From assembly GCF_041020765.1 (NCBI RefSeq), contig NZ_JBEUEJ010000004.1: a DNA stretch of 64,000 nucleotides; one strand, 5' to 3'. The DNA is from Kineococcus terrestris. Its GTDB lineage: Bacteria; Actinomycetota; Actinomycetes; Actinomycetales; Kineococcaceae. A model generated the notes under the pieces. That model worked only from the letters and a program-made list of their open reading frames with translations. It was not told where the DNA came from and made no database searches. The translations under genes and the position numbers were made by a program. Position 1 is the first letter of the stretch; the number at the start of each line of letters is the position of its first letter. Below are positions 8,608 through 17,279 of the stretch, piece by piece.

Positions 8608-9354
8608 GTGGACGCACCGGCCCTGCTGCGCGCGGAGACACCCCTCGCGCGGACGCGGCGGGCCCGCAAGGTGCACCGCCTCCTCACCGAGCGCTACCCC
8701 GACGCGCACTGCGAGCTGGACTTCACCACTCCCCTGCAGCTGCTGGTGGCGACGGTCCTGTCCGCGCAGTGCACCGACAAGCGGGTCAACGAGGTCACCC
8801 CGGCGCTGTTCGCGCGCTACCCCTCGGCGGCCGACCTGGCCGGCGCGGACCGCGCGGAGCTGGAGGCGCTCGTGCAGCCCACCGGGTTCTTCCGCGCCAA
8901 GGCCGACGCCCTGCTGCGGCTGTCGGCGCAGCTCGTCGAGCGGCACGGCGGGCAGGTGCCGGGGCGGCTGGAGGACCTCGTCGCCCTGCCCGGGGTGGGC
9001 CGCAAGACCGCCAACGTCGTCCTGGGCGACGCGTTCGGCGTGCCGGGGCTGACGGTGGACACGCACGTGGGCCGGCTCTCGCGCCGGCTGGGGTTCACCG
9101 TCCACGAGGACCCGGTGAAGGTGGAGACCGACCTCGCCGGGCTGATCCCCCGCCGCGACTGGACGATGTTCAACCACCGGATGATCTTCCACGGGCGGCG
9201 CACCTGCCACAGCCGTCGGCCCGCGTGCGGGGCGTGCCCGGTGGCCCGGCTGTGCCCCTCGTACGGCGTGGGCGAGACGGACCCCGCGCGCGCCGCGCGG
9301 CTCGTCAAGGGTCCGGACGCGCCCGGAGGCCCCGGCGCGGCGGTCCCCGCGTGA
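8608..9354 (+). CDS. nth: Endonuclease III (DNA glycosylase/AP lyase)
   Basis: 248 residues. The helix-hairpin-helix VALPGVGRKTANVVLG carries the catalytic lysine K133, and VDTHVGRL carries the catalytic aspartate D151. A [4Fe-4S] cluster motif is complete at C200, C207, C210 and C216. It removes oxidised pyrimidines and nicks abasic sites in base-excision repair. The GTG at 8608 starts the frame; the stop overlaps the Nudix gene start in a GTGA junction, so nth, the Nudix gene and marP form a tightly coupled operon. Confidence 0.96.
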   Translation: MDAPALLRAETPLARTRRARKVHRLLTERYPDAHCELDFTTPLQLLVATVLSAQCTDKRVNEVTPALFARYPSAADLAGADRAELEALVQPTGFFRAKADALLRLSAQLVERHGGQVPGRLEDLVALPGVGRKTANVVLGDAFGVPGLTVDTHVGRLSRRLGFTVHEDPVKVETDLAGLIPRRDWTMFNHRMIFHGRRTCHSRRPACGACPVARLCPSYGVGETDPARAARLVKGPDAPGGPGAAVPA

Positions 9355-10085
9355 GCGCGACCGGCCGCGCCCCGCACCCGCCGTCGCGGCCCGCGGCCGT
9401 CCCGGACGCGGGCCTGCCGGTCTGGCTGCGCCCGCTGGCCGCCGCGCTGCCCGGGCTGCGCGCCGAGGACGTCGGCTGGCCCGAGCACCGCCTCGACGAC
9501 GGCGCGGACGCGCGGGACGCCGCCGTGCTCGTGCTCTTCGCCGACGGCCCGGCCGGCCCGGAGGTCCTGCTCACCGAGCGCGCCGGGACGCTGCGCCAGC
9601 ACTCCGGCCAGGTCGCCTTCCCCGGCGGGCGCGCCGACCCGGGCGACGCCGACCCGGCCGCCACGGCGCTGCGCGAGGCCGCCGAGGAGACTGGGCTGGA
9701 CCCCGCGGGCGTCGACGTGGTCGGCCAGGTCCCGGCGCTGCTGCTGTCGCACTCGCGGCACGCGGTCACCCCCGTCGTCGCGCACTGGCGCGCGCCCGGC
9801 CCGGTGGGCGTGCGCGACCCCGCGGAGGTGTCGCGGGTGGAGCGGGTGCCGCTGGCCGAGCTGCACGCGCCCGGCGCCCGGCGGCGCCTGCGCGGGCCCG
9901 GCGGGTACACCGGGCCGGCGTTCGCGGTGCGGGGGCTGCTGGTGTGGGGGTTCACCGCCGAGGTGCTCGTGCGGGTGCTCGCCCTGGGCGCCCTGGACGT
10001 CCCCGAGGCCCCCGGCACGCCGGAGCTGACCCTGGACGAGGCGCTGCGCTGGGCCGATGAGCGCGGCGGGCGGGTGAGCGGGTGA
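9351..10085 (+). CDS. Nudix hydrolase, CoA pyrophosphatase (NudL) type
   Basis: 244 residues. The segment LLTERAGTLRQHSGQVAFPG followed by GGRADPGDADPAATALREAA and EETGL is the NudL/UPF0035 signature plus Nudix box. This family cleaves CoA and its thioesters to 3',5'-ADP and phosphopantetheine. The first ~45 residues (WLRPLAAALPGLRAEDVGW) are the usual N-terminal lead. It overlaps nth by four bases (GTGA) and the protease gene by four bases, so all three are probably co-translated, as in the Rv3674c-Rv3671c block. Confidence 0.92.
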   Translation: MSATGRAPHPPSRPAAVPDAGLPVWLRPLAAALPGLRAEDVGWPEHRLDDGADARDAAVLVLFADGPAGPEVLLTERAGTLRQHSGQVAFPGGRADPGDADPAATALREAAEETGLDPAGVDVVGQVPALLLSHSRHAVTPVVAHWRAPGPVGVRDPAEVSRVERVPLAELHAPGARRRLRGPGGYTGPAFAVRGLLVWGFTAEVLVRVLALGALDVPEAPGTPELTLDEALRWADERGGRVSG

Positions 10086-11284
10086 CGCCCTCCCTCGTGC
10101 TGGACGTCCTCCTCGTGCTGCTGCTGCTGGCCCAGCTGGTCGCCGGCTACCGGGAGGGCCTGCTCGTCGGGCTGTTCAGCCTCGCCGGGCTGCTGGGCGG
10201 CGCGGCCGCCGGTGTCCTCGTGCTGCCGGGGGTGGTGGCCGACTGGGCGCCGGGCGCCCAGCGCACCCTCGTGGTGGTCGTGGGCACGCTGGCGCTGGCG
10301 CTCGTGGGCCGCCTCGTCCTCGGCGTCGTCGGGCTGCGGCTGCGCCGGGCCGTCTCGTGGGCGCCGGCGCGCGCCGTGGACGCGCTGCTGGGCGCCGCGG
10401 CGAGCGTGCTCGCGACCCTGCTGGTGCTGTGGGTGGTCGCGGGCGCGGCCCGCACCGCTCCCCTGCCGGGGGTGGTGTCCGCCGTGACGGGCTCGCGGGT
10501 CGTCGCGGCCGTCGACCGGGTGGTGCCCGCGCGCACCGCCTCGGTGCTCACGCAGTTCTGGTCCGCGGCCCAGGCCAGCGGGTTCCCCCGCGTCTTCGAC
10601 GGCCTGGCGCCCGAGCCGATCCGCTCGGTGGACCCGCCCGCCAGCACCGTGCCGCAGACGGAGGGCCTGCGCGCCGCCCAGCCGGGGATCGTCAAGGTCA
10701 CCGGCGTGGCGGCCTCCTGCCAGCGCGGCCTGGAGGGCAGCGGGTTCGTCGCCGAGCGCGGCGACGGCGCGGTGCGCGTGGTGACCAACGCGCACGTCGT
10801 CGCCGGTGTCAGCGCCCCGCTCGTGCAGCCGCAGGGCGTGGGGCGGCAGTACCCGGCGACCGTCGTCGCCTTCGACGCCCAGCGCGACCTCGCCGTGCTG
10901 GAGGTGCCGGACCTGGACGCGGACCCGCTGCCGCGCCGCGATCGCCTGGAGCCCGGGGACGCGGCGATCGTCGCGGGCTTCCCGCTGGACGGGCCGTACA
11001 CGCTGGCCACGGCCCGCGTGCGGCAGGTGCTGCAGGCGCAGGGCCGCGACATCTACGACGCCGCGGTCGTCTCCCGCGAGGTGTACTCGGTGTACGCGAC
11101 GGTCGAGCCGGGCAACTCCGGCGGGCCGCTGCTGACCGAGGACGGCGAGGTCGCCGGCGTCGTGTTCGCCCGCTCGCTGGACGACCGGTTCACCGGGTAC
11201 GCGCTGACCCTGGTGGAGATGGACGCCGCGCTCGCCGCGGCCGGGACGTCGGCGGTGCCCACGGGGGCGTGCGCGGCAGCCTGA
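10082..11284 (+). CDS. marP: MarP-type membrane serine protease (CvpA + trypsin fold)
   Basis: 400 residues. Four membrane helices of a CvpA-like domain fill residues 5-125. They are followed by a chymotrypsin-fold protease with the triad H238 (TNAHVV), D269 (QRDLAVL) and S346 (GNSGGP), close to the numbering known for mycobacterial MarP. That periplasmic protease supports acid and oxidative-stress resistance by processing cell-wall enzymes. C213 and C398 may form a disulfide as in MarP. The GTG start lies inside the Nudix stop (GTGA). Confidence 0.94.
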   Translation: MTPSLVLDVLLVLLLLAQLVAGYREGLLVGLFSLAGLLGGAAAGVLVLPGVVADWAPGAQRTLVVVVGTLALALVGRLVLGVVGLRLRRAVSWAPARAVDALLGAAASVLATLLVLWVVAGAARTAPLPGVVSAVTGSRVVAAVDRVVPARTASVLTQFWSAAQASGFPRVFDGLAPEPIRSVDPPASTVPQTEGLRAAQPGIVKVTGVAASCQRGLEGSGFVAERGDGAVRVVTNAHVVAGVSAPLVQPQGVGRQYPATVVAFDAQRDLAVLEVPDLDADPLPRRDRLEPGDAAIVAGFPLDGPYTLATARVRQVLQAQGRDIYDAAVVSREVYSVYATVEPGNSGGPLLTEDGEVAGVVFARSLDDRFTGYALTLVEMDAALAAAGTSAVPTGACAAA

Positions 11285-11296
11285 GCGGACGACGCT

Positions 11297-12211
11297 CTAC
11301 AGGCGGGCCAGCCAGGAGGTCAGGACGGCGGTCATCCGCTCCGGGGCCTCCTCGGGCACGTAGTGCCCGGCGCCGGGCACCTCGACGACCAGGTGCGGGC
11401 CGTGCGCGTAGCGGGCGGCGGCGTCCAGGGCGGCGCGCCCGACGGTGGGGTCCAGCTGCCCGCGCACCTGCAGCACGGGCACGTCCGTGCCGGGGCGCAG
11501 CGCGGCGGCGAAGCGGCGGCCGTCGGCGCGCACGGCCGAGCGCACGGCCCAGCGGTGCTGCTCCAGCGCCGAGTGCGCCACGAACGGCACGCGCACGGCC
11601 TCGGTGTAGCGGCGCACGTCCTCCGCGGTGGGCCAGCCGGGTCCCGAGCGCGAGCGCAGCACCTGCTCGACGCCGTCGCCGCGCAGCAGGGAGCGCTCGG
11701 GCAGGACGGGCACCTGGCGGCGCAGCGCCGCCCCGGTCACCCCGGCGCCGGTGCGCGAGACGCGCTCGCGCAGCACCGAGCGCGACAGCAGGGGGTGCGC
11801 GGCGCCGACCGTCACCACGGCGCGCGCCTCGGCCGGGTGCAGCGACGGCAGCGCCCACGCGGTGCGCCCGGAGACGCCGTGGCCGACGACGACGGCCTCG
11901 CGCTCCCCGAGGGACCGCACGAGGGCGGCCACGTCGGCCGCGGACGTCGGGGTGTCGTACCCGCGGGGCGGCTTGTCGCTGGCCCCGTAGCCGCGCAGGT
12001 CCATGGCGACGGCGCGGTAGCCGGCCGCCGCCAGCCCCTCCAGCTGGGCGCGCCAGGCCCACCAGAACTGCGGGAAGTCGTGCAGCAGCAGCACGAGCGG
12101 GCCGCTGCCCAGCTCGGCGACGTGGAAGCGCGCGCCGTGGGCGGCGACCAGCCGGTGCCGCCACGGCCCCTCGACGAGGACGGCGGAGACGTCGGTGGCG
12201 GCGCGGGCCAC
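11297..12211 (-). CDS. Alpha/beta hydrolase, EphE-like, nucleophile replaced
   Basis: About 304 residues of alpha/beta-hydrolase fold. The oxyanion loop region LLLHDFPQFWWAWRAQLEGL and the motif LRGYGASDKPPRGYD are typical of epoxide hydrolases and haloalkane dehalogenases. The acid region GQLDPTVG and the His region GAGHYVPEEAP are present. The nucleophile elbow, normally GHDxGG or GHSxGG, reads VVGHGVSGRTAW, so the usual Asp/Ser position is Gly. Gene order matches Rv3670 (ephE) beside marP. The start is unclear; GTG at 12211 is the first plausible codon after the upstream gene. Confidence 0.85.
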   Translation of the reverse strand: MARAATDVSAVLVEGPWRHRLVAAHGARFHVAELGSGPLVLLLHDFPQFWWAWRAQLEGLAAAGYRAVAMDLRGYGASDKPPRGYDTPTSAADVAALVRSLGEREAVVVGHGVSGRTAWALPSLHPAEARAVVTVGAAHPLLSRSVLRERVSRTGAGVTGAALRRQVPVLPERSLLRGDGVEQVLRSRSGPGWPTAEDVRRYTEAVRVPFVAHSALEQHRWAVRSAVRADGRRFAAALRPGTDVPVLQVRGQLDPTVGRAALDAAARYAHGPHLVVEVPGAGHYVPEEAPERMTAVLTSWLARL

Positions 12212-12237
12212 GGGCGCCGGGCCGGCGGTGAGCGCGG

Positions 12238-12672
12238 TCAGCGGGTGCTGGCCGCGCCGCTGACGCCGGCCTTGACCGCGGCGATGGTCTCCTTGGTGCT
12301 GCGGATGGTGCGCTCGGGCGGGCGGACCTTGCGCACGCGCCCGAAGCCGATCGCGCCGGCGAGGCCCGCGACGGCCAGCAGGGCGACGGCGACGACGAGG
12401 TAGGACAACCACAGCGGCCAGCCGGCGCCCTCGTGCAGGGCGTAGGCGACGGTGATGCCGAGGAAGACGAAGGCGACGAAGCCGAAGACGCCCGCGACGG
12501 CGAACAGGCCCGCGCCCAGGCCGGCGTTCTTGACGTCGGCGGTGACCTCGGCCTTGGCCAGGGCGATCTCGTAGCGGACGAGGGCGGAGACGTCCTGGGT
12601 GGCGTCGGCGACGAGCTGGCCGATCGTGCGCTCCGGGACTGCCGGGGTGGGTCGGTCCTGCAGGGTCGCCAT
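12238..12672 (-). CDS. Actinobacterial Holin-X family membrane protein
   Basis: 144 residues with an amphipathic N-terminus (TIGQLVADATQDVSALVRYE), then two membrane helices (about 55-78 and 88-112) and a basic tail with RTIRSTKETIAAVK. This is the Phage_holin_3_6 / Putative Actinobacterial Holin-X family, a housekeeping membrane protein despite the name; it occupies the Rv3669 position of the conserved block. No other phage genes are nearby. ATG at 12672 has GGAGGAGGA upstream. Confidence 0.9.
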   Translation of the reverse strand: MATLQDRPTPAVPERTIGQLVADATQDVSALVRYEIALAKAEVTADVKNAGLGAGLFAVAGVFGFVAFVFLGITVAYALHEGAGWPLWLSYLVVAVALLAVAGLAGAIGFGRVRKVRPPERTIRSTKETIAAVKAGVSGAASTR

Positions 12673-13001
12673 CACTTCCTCCTCCGCACCGCCGCGGTCA
12701 GCGGCGGGGCGCTCAGCCGGGCCGGTCGCGGTCTCGCGCGGCGAGGAGAACCCTAGGCGTCCGCGGGGTCCGCTGCAGCGGCAGGTCCCGCGACACGCGA
12801 GGGCCGGCATCGGCGGCGCGCGAGGAGGGGGTGGGGCGGGGTCGCGCCGCCGTCGGCGGGGGGACCGACGGCGACGCCCGGTCGTCCATGATCAGGGGGA
12901 CGTGGCCGACCAGGAACGACGGTAGGGGCCCGCGGCCGCGCGCGCGGCAGAACCGACGAACCTGTGAGTGGGCCGGGGGTCAAGTCCCCCGTCCGGGGGT
13001 G
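12673..13001. other. Intergenic region with hairpins
   Basis: 329 bases upstream of the Holin-X gene and downstream of the EEP gene. I see no convincing reading frame. GGGGG/CCCCC tracts at about 12974-12999 can form alternative hairpins and probably terminate the EEP transcript. CCATGATCA at about 12887 is reminiscent of a single half-site of the palindromic repeat family. Confidence 0.45.
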
Positions 13002-14078
13002 TCAGCGGGTCCCCTCGTGGTCACCGGGTGACGCCGTCCCCGGTGCGGCGACCGGGCGCCAGCGGGCCACCACCGCGCGGTGGTCGCTGCCCGGCAGGTC
13101 CGCCACGACCGTCCCCGCCGGCTCCCACGAGGCGGCGTGGCCGAGGACGTGGTCGATGCCCGCGCCCAGCGCGGCGGGCACCCGCTGCGGCCAGGTGCCG
13201 CGCGCGCCCGTGCCGGTGGCGCGACCCGCGTCGACGCAACCGTCCGCGCCGGCCAGGCCGGGGTGGTCGAGCGTGGCGTTGAGGTCGCCGGCCACGAGCG
13301 CGTCCGGTGTCGCTCCGCACCAGTCCGCGACGGCGGCGACCTCCGCGCGCCAGGCCTCCAGCAGGGCGCTGACGGGGGCCGCGGTGTGGGCGGCGGCCAG
13401 CACGGGCCCCTCGCCCGCGACGGGCGCGGCCGTCACGACGGCCTTGAAGCCGTCGTCCAGCTCGCCGGTGTCGCGGTAGGGCCCCCACCGGTCGGTGACC
13501 AGCAGGGCGGTGCCGAAGCGGTCGCGCCCGTCACCGCGGTCGGTGCGGAAGAGCACCTGCATCCGCGGTCCGCCCGCCGCGGCCACGCGGGCGGCGACGT
13601 CGCGCGCGTAGGCCAGGTCCGCCTCCGGCAGGGACACCGCGTCCGCGCCGTGCCGCACGACGAGGCCCGCGACGGCGTCCCGGTCGGCGGAGGCGAACCG
13701 GACGTTGGCGGCCACGACGGTGACGTCCGCCGGGCCGGCGGGCGGCAGGGACCCGGCGGACAGGCCGCGGGCCAGCGTGACGCCCAGCGACCCGGCCGCG
13801 GCGACCCCGAGCACCGCCGCGACCGGGGCGGCGAGCTGCCGGCGCGACCCGCCGCGCGGACCGCTCAGCCCGAGGAGCCCGGCCAGCCCGGCCAGGCCCG
13901 CCAGTCCCAGCCCGAGGGGCAGGCGGAAGGACACCGCCCACGCGAACGGGCGGGTGCCGCCCAGGCCCCACCAGTGCGGGGCGGCGACGACGGCCGCCCC
14001 CACGGCCGCAGACACCGCCGTCCCCACGACGAGCGCCGCCCCGGCGCGCGGGCGCCGGCCGGCCGTCCCCTCCTGCAC
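13002..14078 (-). CDS. Membrane-anchored endonuclease/exonuclease/phosphatase-family protein
   Basis: About 358 residues. Three hydrophobic segments lie in the first ~120 residues. They are followed by an EEP domain with DVTVVAANVRF, SLPEADLAYA (metal-binding Glu), VAGDLNATLDHPGLAG and, at the end, GIDHVLGH and PGSDHRAVVARW. Active-site residues (Asp, Asn, terminal His) are retained. Proteins of this layout act outside the membrane on phosphodiester or phospholipid substrates; the substrate is unknown. GTG at 14078 is used as start, although the best ribosome-binding sequence (AGGAGGGG) lies just after it, so a later start is possible. Confidence 0.85.
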   Translation of the reverse strand: MQEGTAGRRPRAGAALVVGTAVSAAVGAAVVAAPHWWGLGGTRPFAWAVSFRLPLGLGLAGLAGLAGLLGLSGPRGGSRRQLAAPVAAVLGVAAAGSLGVTLARGLSAGSLPPAGPADVTVVAANVRFASADRDAVAGLVVRHGADAVSLPEADLAYARDVAARVAAAGGPRMQVLFRTDRGDGRDRFGTALLVTDRWGPYRDTGELDDGFKAVVTAAPVAGEGPVLAAAHTAAPVSALLEAWRAEVAAVADWCGATPDALVAGDLNATLDHPGLAGADGCVDAGRATGTGARGTWPQRVPAALGAGIDHVLGHAASWEPAGTVVADLPGSDHRAVVARWRPVAAPGTASPGDHEGTR

Positions 14079-14178
14079 GCGACCACCGTGCCGCAGCGCG
14101 GGTCGCGGCGGGTGGCCGCCCCGCGCACGGGCGGTGCAGGTCGTGTGCCCGACCCTCCCCCGCCTCCTCCCCTCCCCT

Positions 14179-14199
14179 CCTCCGTCGTGATCACGGAGG
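14179..14199. repeat. Relic arm of the TGATCA palindromic repeat
   Basis: A near-palindrome around GTGATCAC (CCTCCGTCGTGATCACGGAGG is 21 long, so see positions), followed by GGTCGAGC, the loop sequence seen in copies at 2205 and 61083. The right arm is missing. It lies 56 bases past the 3' end of acs. Confidence 0.5.
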
Positions 14200-14254
14200 G
14201 GTCGAGCGGGCGGGGTGGAGCGGGCGGGGTGGGGGGCGGAGCGGGGCGGGGCGG

Positions 14255-16198
14255 TCAGTCGGCGGACGTCATCCCGGAGCGGATGGAGTCCATCACCGAG
14301 GAGTCCGTCAGCGTCGTGACGTCGCCCGGCTCGCGGTTCTCGGCGACGTCGCGCAGCAGCCGGCGCATGATCTTGCCGGAGCGGGTCTTGGGCAGCTCCG
14401 CCACGACGAGGATCGACTTGGGCTTGGCGATCGGCCCGATCTCCTTGCCGACGTGCGCGCGCAGGTCCGCGACGGTGTCCGGCGTCTCCTCGTGGCCGCC
14501 GCGCAGGATGACGAACGCGACGACGGACTGCCCGGTCGTCTCGTCGCTGGCGCCGACGACGGCCGCCTCGGCGACGTCCGGGTGCGACACCAGCGCCGAC
14601 TCGATCTCCGCGGTCGAGAGCCGGTGGCCGGAGACGTTCATGACGTCGTCGACGCGGCCCAGCAGCCAGATGTCGCCGTCCTCGTCGCGCTTGGCGCCGT
14701 CGCCGGCGAAGTACTTGCCGGGGAAGCGCGACCAGTAGGTGTCCTTGTAGCGCTGCTCGTCGCCCCAGATGCCGCGCAGCATCGACGGCCACGGCTCCGG
14801 CAGCACCAGGTAGCCGGCCTGCCCGTGGGCGACGGGCTCGCCGGCGTCGTCGACGACCTCGGCGACGATCCCCGGCACCGGCACCTGCGCCGACCCGGCC
14901 TTGAGGGTGGTGACGCCCGGCAGCGGGGCGATCATGTGACCGCCGGTCTCGGTCTGCCACCACGTGTCGACGATGGGGGTGCGCCCGGAGCCGATGACGC
15001 GCCGGTACCAGCTCCACGCCTCGGGGTTGATGTTCTCCCCGACGCTGCCCAGCACCCGCAGCGAGGACAGGTCGTGCCGCTGGGGGTACTCCTCGCCCCA
15101 CTTCATGCACGTGCGGATGGCGGTGGGCGCCGTGTAGAGGATCGTCACGCCGTACTCCTCGACGACCGACCACCAGCGGTCCTTGTCGGGGGTGTCGGGG
15201 GTGCCCTCGTAGATCACCTGGGTGGCGCCGTTGGCCAGCGGGCCGTAGGTGACGTAGCTGTGCCCGGTGACCCAGCCGATGTCGGCGGTGCACCAGTACA
15301 CGTCCCGCTCGGGGCGCAGGTCGAACACCGCGCGCGTCGTGTACGCGGTCTGGGTCAGGTAGCCGCCGGAGGTGTGCAGGATCCCCTTGGGCTTCCCGGT
15401 GGTGCCGGAGGTGTAGAGGATGAACAGCGGGTGCTCGCTGTCGAACGCCTCGGGGGTGTGCTCGGGGCTGGCGGCCTCCAGGGCCTCGTGCCACCACACG
15501 TCGCGGCCGTCGGTCCAGTCGACCTGCTCGCCGTTGCGCCGCACGACGAGGACGTTCGTGACGCTCGGGCAGCCCTTGGCGATCGCCGCGTCGACGGCGG
15601 GCTTGAGGGTGGTGGGCTTGCCCCGCCGGTAGGAGCCGTCGCAGGTGATGACGACCTTCGCCTCGGCGTCGTTGATGCGCGAGTGCAGGGCGTCGGCGGA
15701 GAAGCCGCCGAAGACGACGGAGTGCGGGGCGCCGATGCGCGCGCAGGCGAGCATCGCCACGACGGACTCGACGAGCATCGGCAGGTAGACCGCCACCCGG
15801 TCCCCGGCCCGCACGCCCAGGGCGGTCAGCGCGTTCGCGGCGCGCGAGACGTCCTCCTGCAGCTGGGCGTAGGTGACGGTGCGCCGGTCCCCCGGCTCGC
15901 CCTCGAAGTGCAGCGCGACGCGGTCGCCGTTGCCGGCGGCGACGTGCCGGTCGACGCAGTTGACGGCCACGTTGAGCTTGCCGCCGACGAACCACTTCGC
16001 GAACGGGGCGCCGGACCAGTCGAGGACGTCGGTGAAGTCGGTGTCCCAGTCCAGGGCGGTGCGCGCCTGCTGGGCCCAGAAGGCGAGCCGGTCGGCGGCC
16101 GCGGCCTCGTACAGGTCGGCCCCGGCGACGGCCTCGGCGGCGAACTGCGGGTCGGGGGCGACGGGCGCCGGCTGGCTCGGACCCTCGGTGGTCGTCAT
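14255..16198 (-). CDS. acs: Acetyl-CoA synthetase
   Basis: 647 residues, full length for AMP-forming acetate-CoA ligase. The P-loop YTSGTTGKPKG lies at 262-272, the acetate-pocket motif DTWWQTETGG at 411-420, the hinge region around GRVDDVMNVSGHR (514-526), and the C-terminal PKTRSGKIMRR with catalytic K609. In many bacteria acetylation of that lysine switches the enzyme off. It activates acetate for the TCA and glyoxylate pathways. It ends the ponA2-to-acs conserved block. ATG start at 16198 with GGAGACG upstream. Confidence 0.97.
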   Translation of the reverse strand: MTTTEGPSQPAPVAPDPQFAAEAVAGADLYEAAAADRLAFWAQQARTALDWDTDFTDVLDWSGAPFAKWFVGGKLNVAVNCVDRHVAAGNGDRVALHFEGEPGDRRTVTYAQLQEDVSRAANALTALGVRAGDRVAVYLPMLVESVVAMLACARIGAPHSVVFGGFSADALHSRINDAEAKVVITCDGSYRRGKPTTLKPAVDAAIAKGCPSVTNVLVVRRNGEQVDWTDGRDVWWHEALEAASPEHTPEAFDSEHPLFILYTSGTTGKPKGILHTSGGYLTQTAYTTRAVFDLRPERDVYWCTADIGWVTGHSYVTYGPLANGATQVIYEGTPDTPDKDRWWSVVEEYGVTILYTAPTAIRTCMKWGEEYPQRHDLSSLRVLGSVGENINPEAWSWYRRVIGSGRTPIVDTWWQTETGGHMIAPLPGVTTLKAGSAQVPVPGIVAEVVDDAGEPVAHGQAGYLVLPEPWPSMLRGIWGDEQRYKDTYWSRFPGKYFAGDGAKRDEDGDIWLLGRVDDVMNVSGHRLSTAEIESALVSHPDVAEAAVVGASDETTGQSVVAFVILRGGHEETPDTVADLRAHVGKEIGPIAKPKSILVVAELPKTRSGKIMRRLLRDVAENREPGDVTTLTDSSVMDSIRSGMTSAD

Positions 16199-16270
16199 CG
16201 ACGTCTCCTTCGGCGGTCGGGCTGGTCCTGCCGACGCGGCACCGGCGCCGCCGTCGGCTCGTGCAGGAGG

Positions 16271-17266
16271 TTAGTCCGGGTCCCGTCGCGCGCACGTGGC
16301 ACCGGGTGGCGGCGCCGGTGTGGCGCCCGCCACAGCGGCGGTGCCCGTCGCGTCCGCGGCCCCGCGGTCCGGGCGGGGCCGCGAGCGCGCCGTGAGGGTG
16401 GAGCCGGCGCTGGCCACGACGACGACCGCGATCGCCGCGACCGAGGTGGCCGGCAGCGCCTGCGACAGCAGCAGGAAGCCCACGAGCGCGGCCAGCGCGG
16501 GTTCCAGGCTCAGCAGCACGCCGAAGGTGCGCTCGGGCAGGCGGCGCAGCGCCACCAGCTCCAGGGAGTAGGGCACGACGGAGGAGGCGAGCGCGACGAC
16601 CACGCCCAGCAGCAGGACGTGGACGTGCAGCAGGTCCGCGCCGGCGCCGGCCGCACCCGCCGGGGCGACGAGGACGGCGGCCACGACGCTGGCGACGGCG
16701 AGGCCGCCCTGGCCGGGCACGGCCGCTCCCACGCGGGCGCTGAGCAGCACGTAGGCGGCCCAGAACCCGCCGGCCACCAGGGCCAGCGCGACGCCGAGGG
16801 GGTCCAGGCGCCCGCCGGCGCCGTCGCCGCCCAGGCCGAGCACGACGACCCCGGCCAGCGCCAGCACCACCCACAGCAGGTCGCGGGCGCGGCGGGTCAG
16901 GACGGCCGCCAGCGCCAGCGGCCCGAGGAACTCGCACGTGACCGCCACCCCGAGCGGGACCCGGGCGATGGCGGCGTAGAAGGCGGAGTTCATCGCGGCC
17001 AGGCTCACGCCGAACGCCGCGGACAGCAGCCACTGCCGCCGCGTCCACGAGCGCACCCGCGGGCGGACGAGGAGCGCCATGACGAGCGCCGCGCAGACCA
17101 GGCGCAGCGCCGTGGCCCCGCTCGCCCCGACCAGCGGGAACAGCTGCGCGGCCACGCCGGCGCCCACCTGCACGGACGCCGCGGCGCCCAGGACCATGAC
17201 GACCGCGCCCGCGTCGCCGCGGCCGGTCGCCACGCCCTCCGAGCCGGTGGTGGAGCCGGCGCTCAC
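16271..17266 (-). CDS. EamA/RhtA-type amino acid or metabolite exporter
   Basis: About 331 residues with ten hydrophobic helices in two EamA repeats: from VVMVLGAAASVQVGAGVAAQ to GVVVLGLG, then DPLGVALALVAGGFWAAYVL to VVASAGSTL. SVQVGAGVAAQLF, FYAAIARVPLGVAVTCEFLG and SSVVPYSLELVALRRLP are typical of the RhtA threonine/homoserine exporter group. The substrate is unproven. GTG at 17266 lies 14 bases after the terD stop; a GTG at 17233 is the alternative. Confidence 0.86.
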   Translation of the reverse strand: MSAGSTTGSEGVATGRGDAGAVVMVLGAAASVQVGAGVAAQLFPLVGASGATALRLVCAALVMALLVRPRVRSWTRRQWLLSAAFGVSLAAMNSAFYAAIARVPLGVAVTCEFLGPLALAAVLTRRARDLLWVVLALAGVVVLGLGGDGAGGRLDPLGVALALVAGGFWAAYVLLSARVGAAVPGQGGLAVASVVAAVLVAPAGAAGAGADLLHVHVLLLGVVVALASSVVPYSLELVALRRLPERTFGVLLSLEPALAALVGFLLLSQALPATSVAAIAVVVVASAGSTLTARSRPRPDRGAADATGTAAVAGATPAPPPGATCARRDPD

Positions 17267-17279
17267 CGGGAGGAGGGGG

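Noticed and set aside
12238..12672. Holin-type protein as a sign of a prophage
   Set aside because: Holin-X proteins are chromosomal housekeeping proteins in actinobacteria, and no phage structural, lysin or integrase genes are nearby.
12753..12983. Short minus-strand frame upstream of the Holin-X gene
   Set aside because: Pro/Arg-rich, no start context and overlapping hairpins; looks non-coding.
13002..17048. A continuous open frame of about 1,350 codons on the minus strand and one of about 1,010 on the plus strand (14453-17485)
   Set aside because: Both are out-of-frame or antisense shadows of acs and its neighbours, caused by the scarcity of AT-rich stop codons; composition is Arg/Gly/Ala-rich with no domain.
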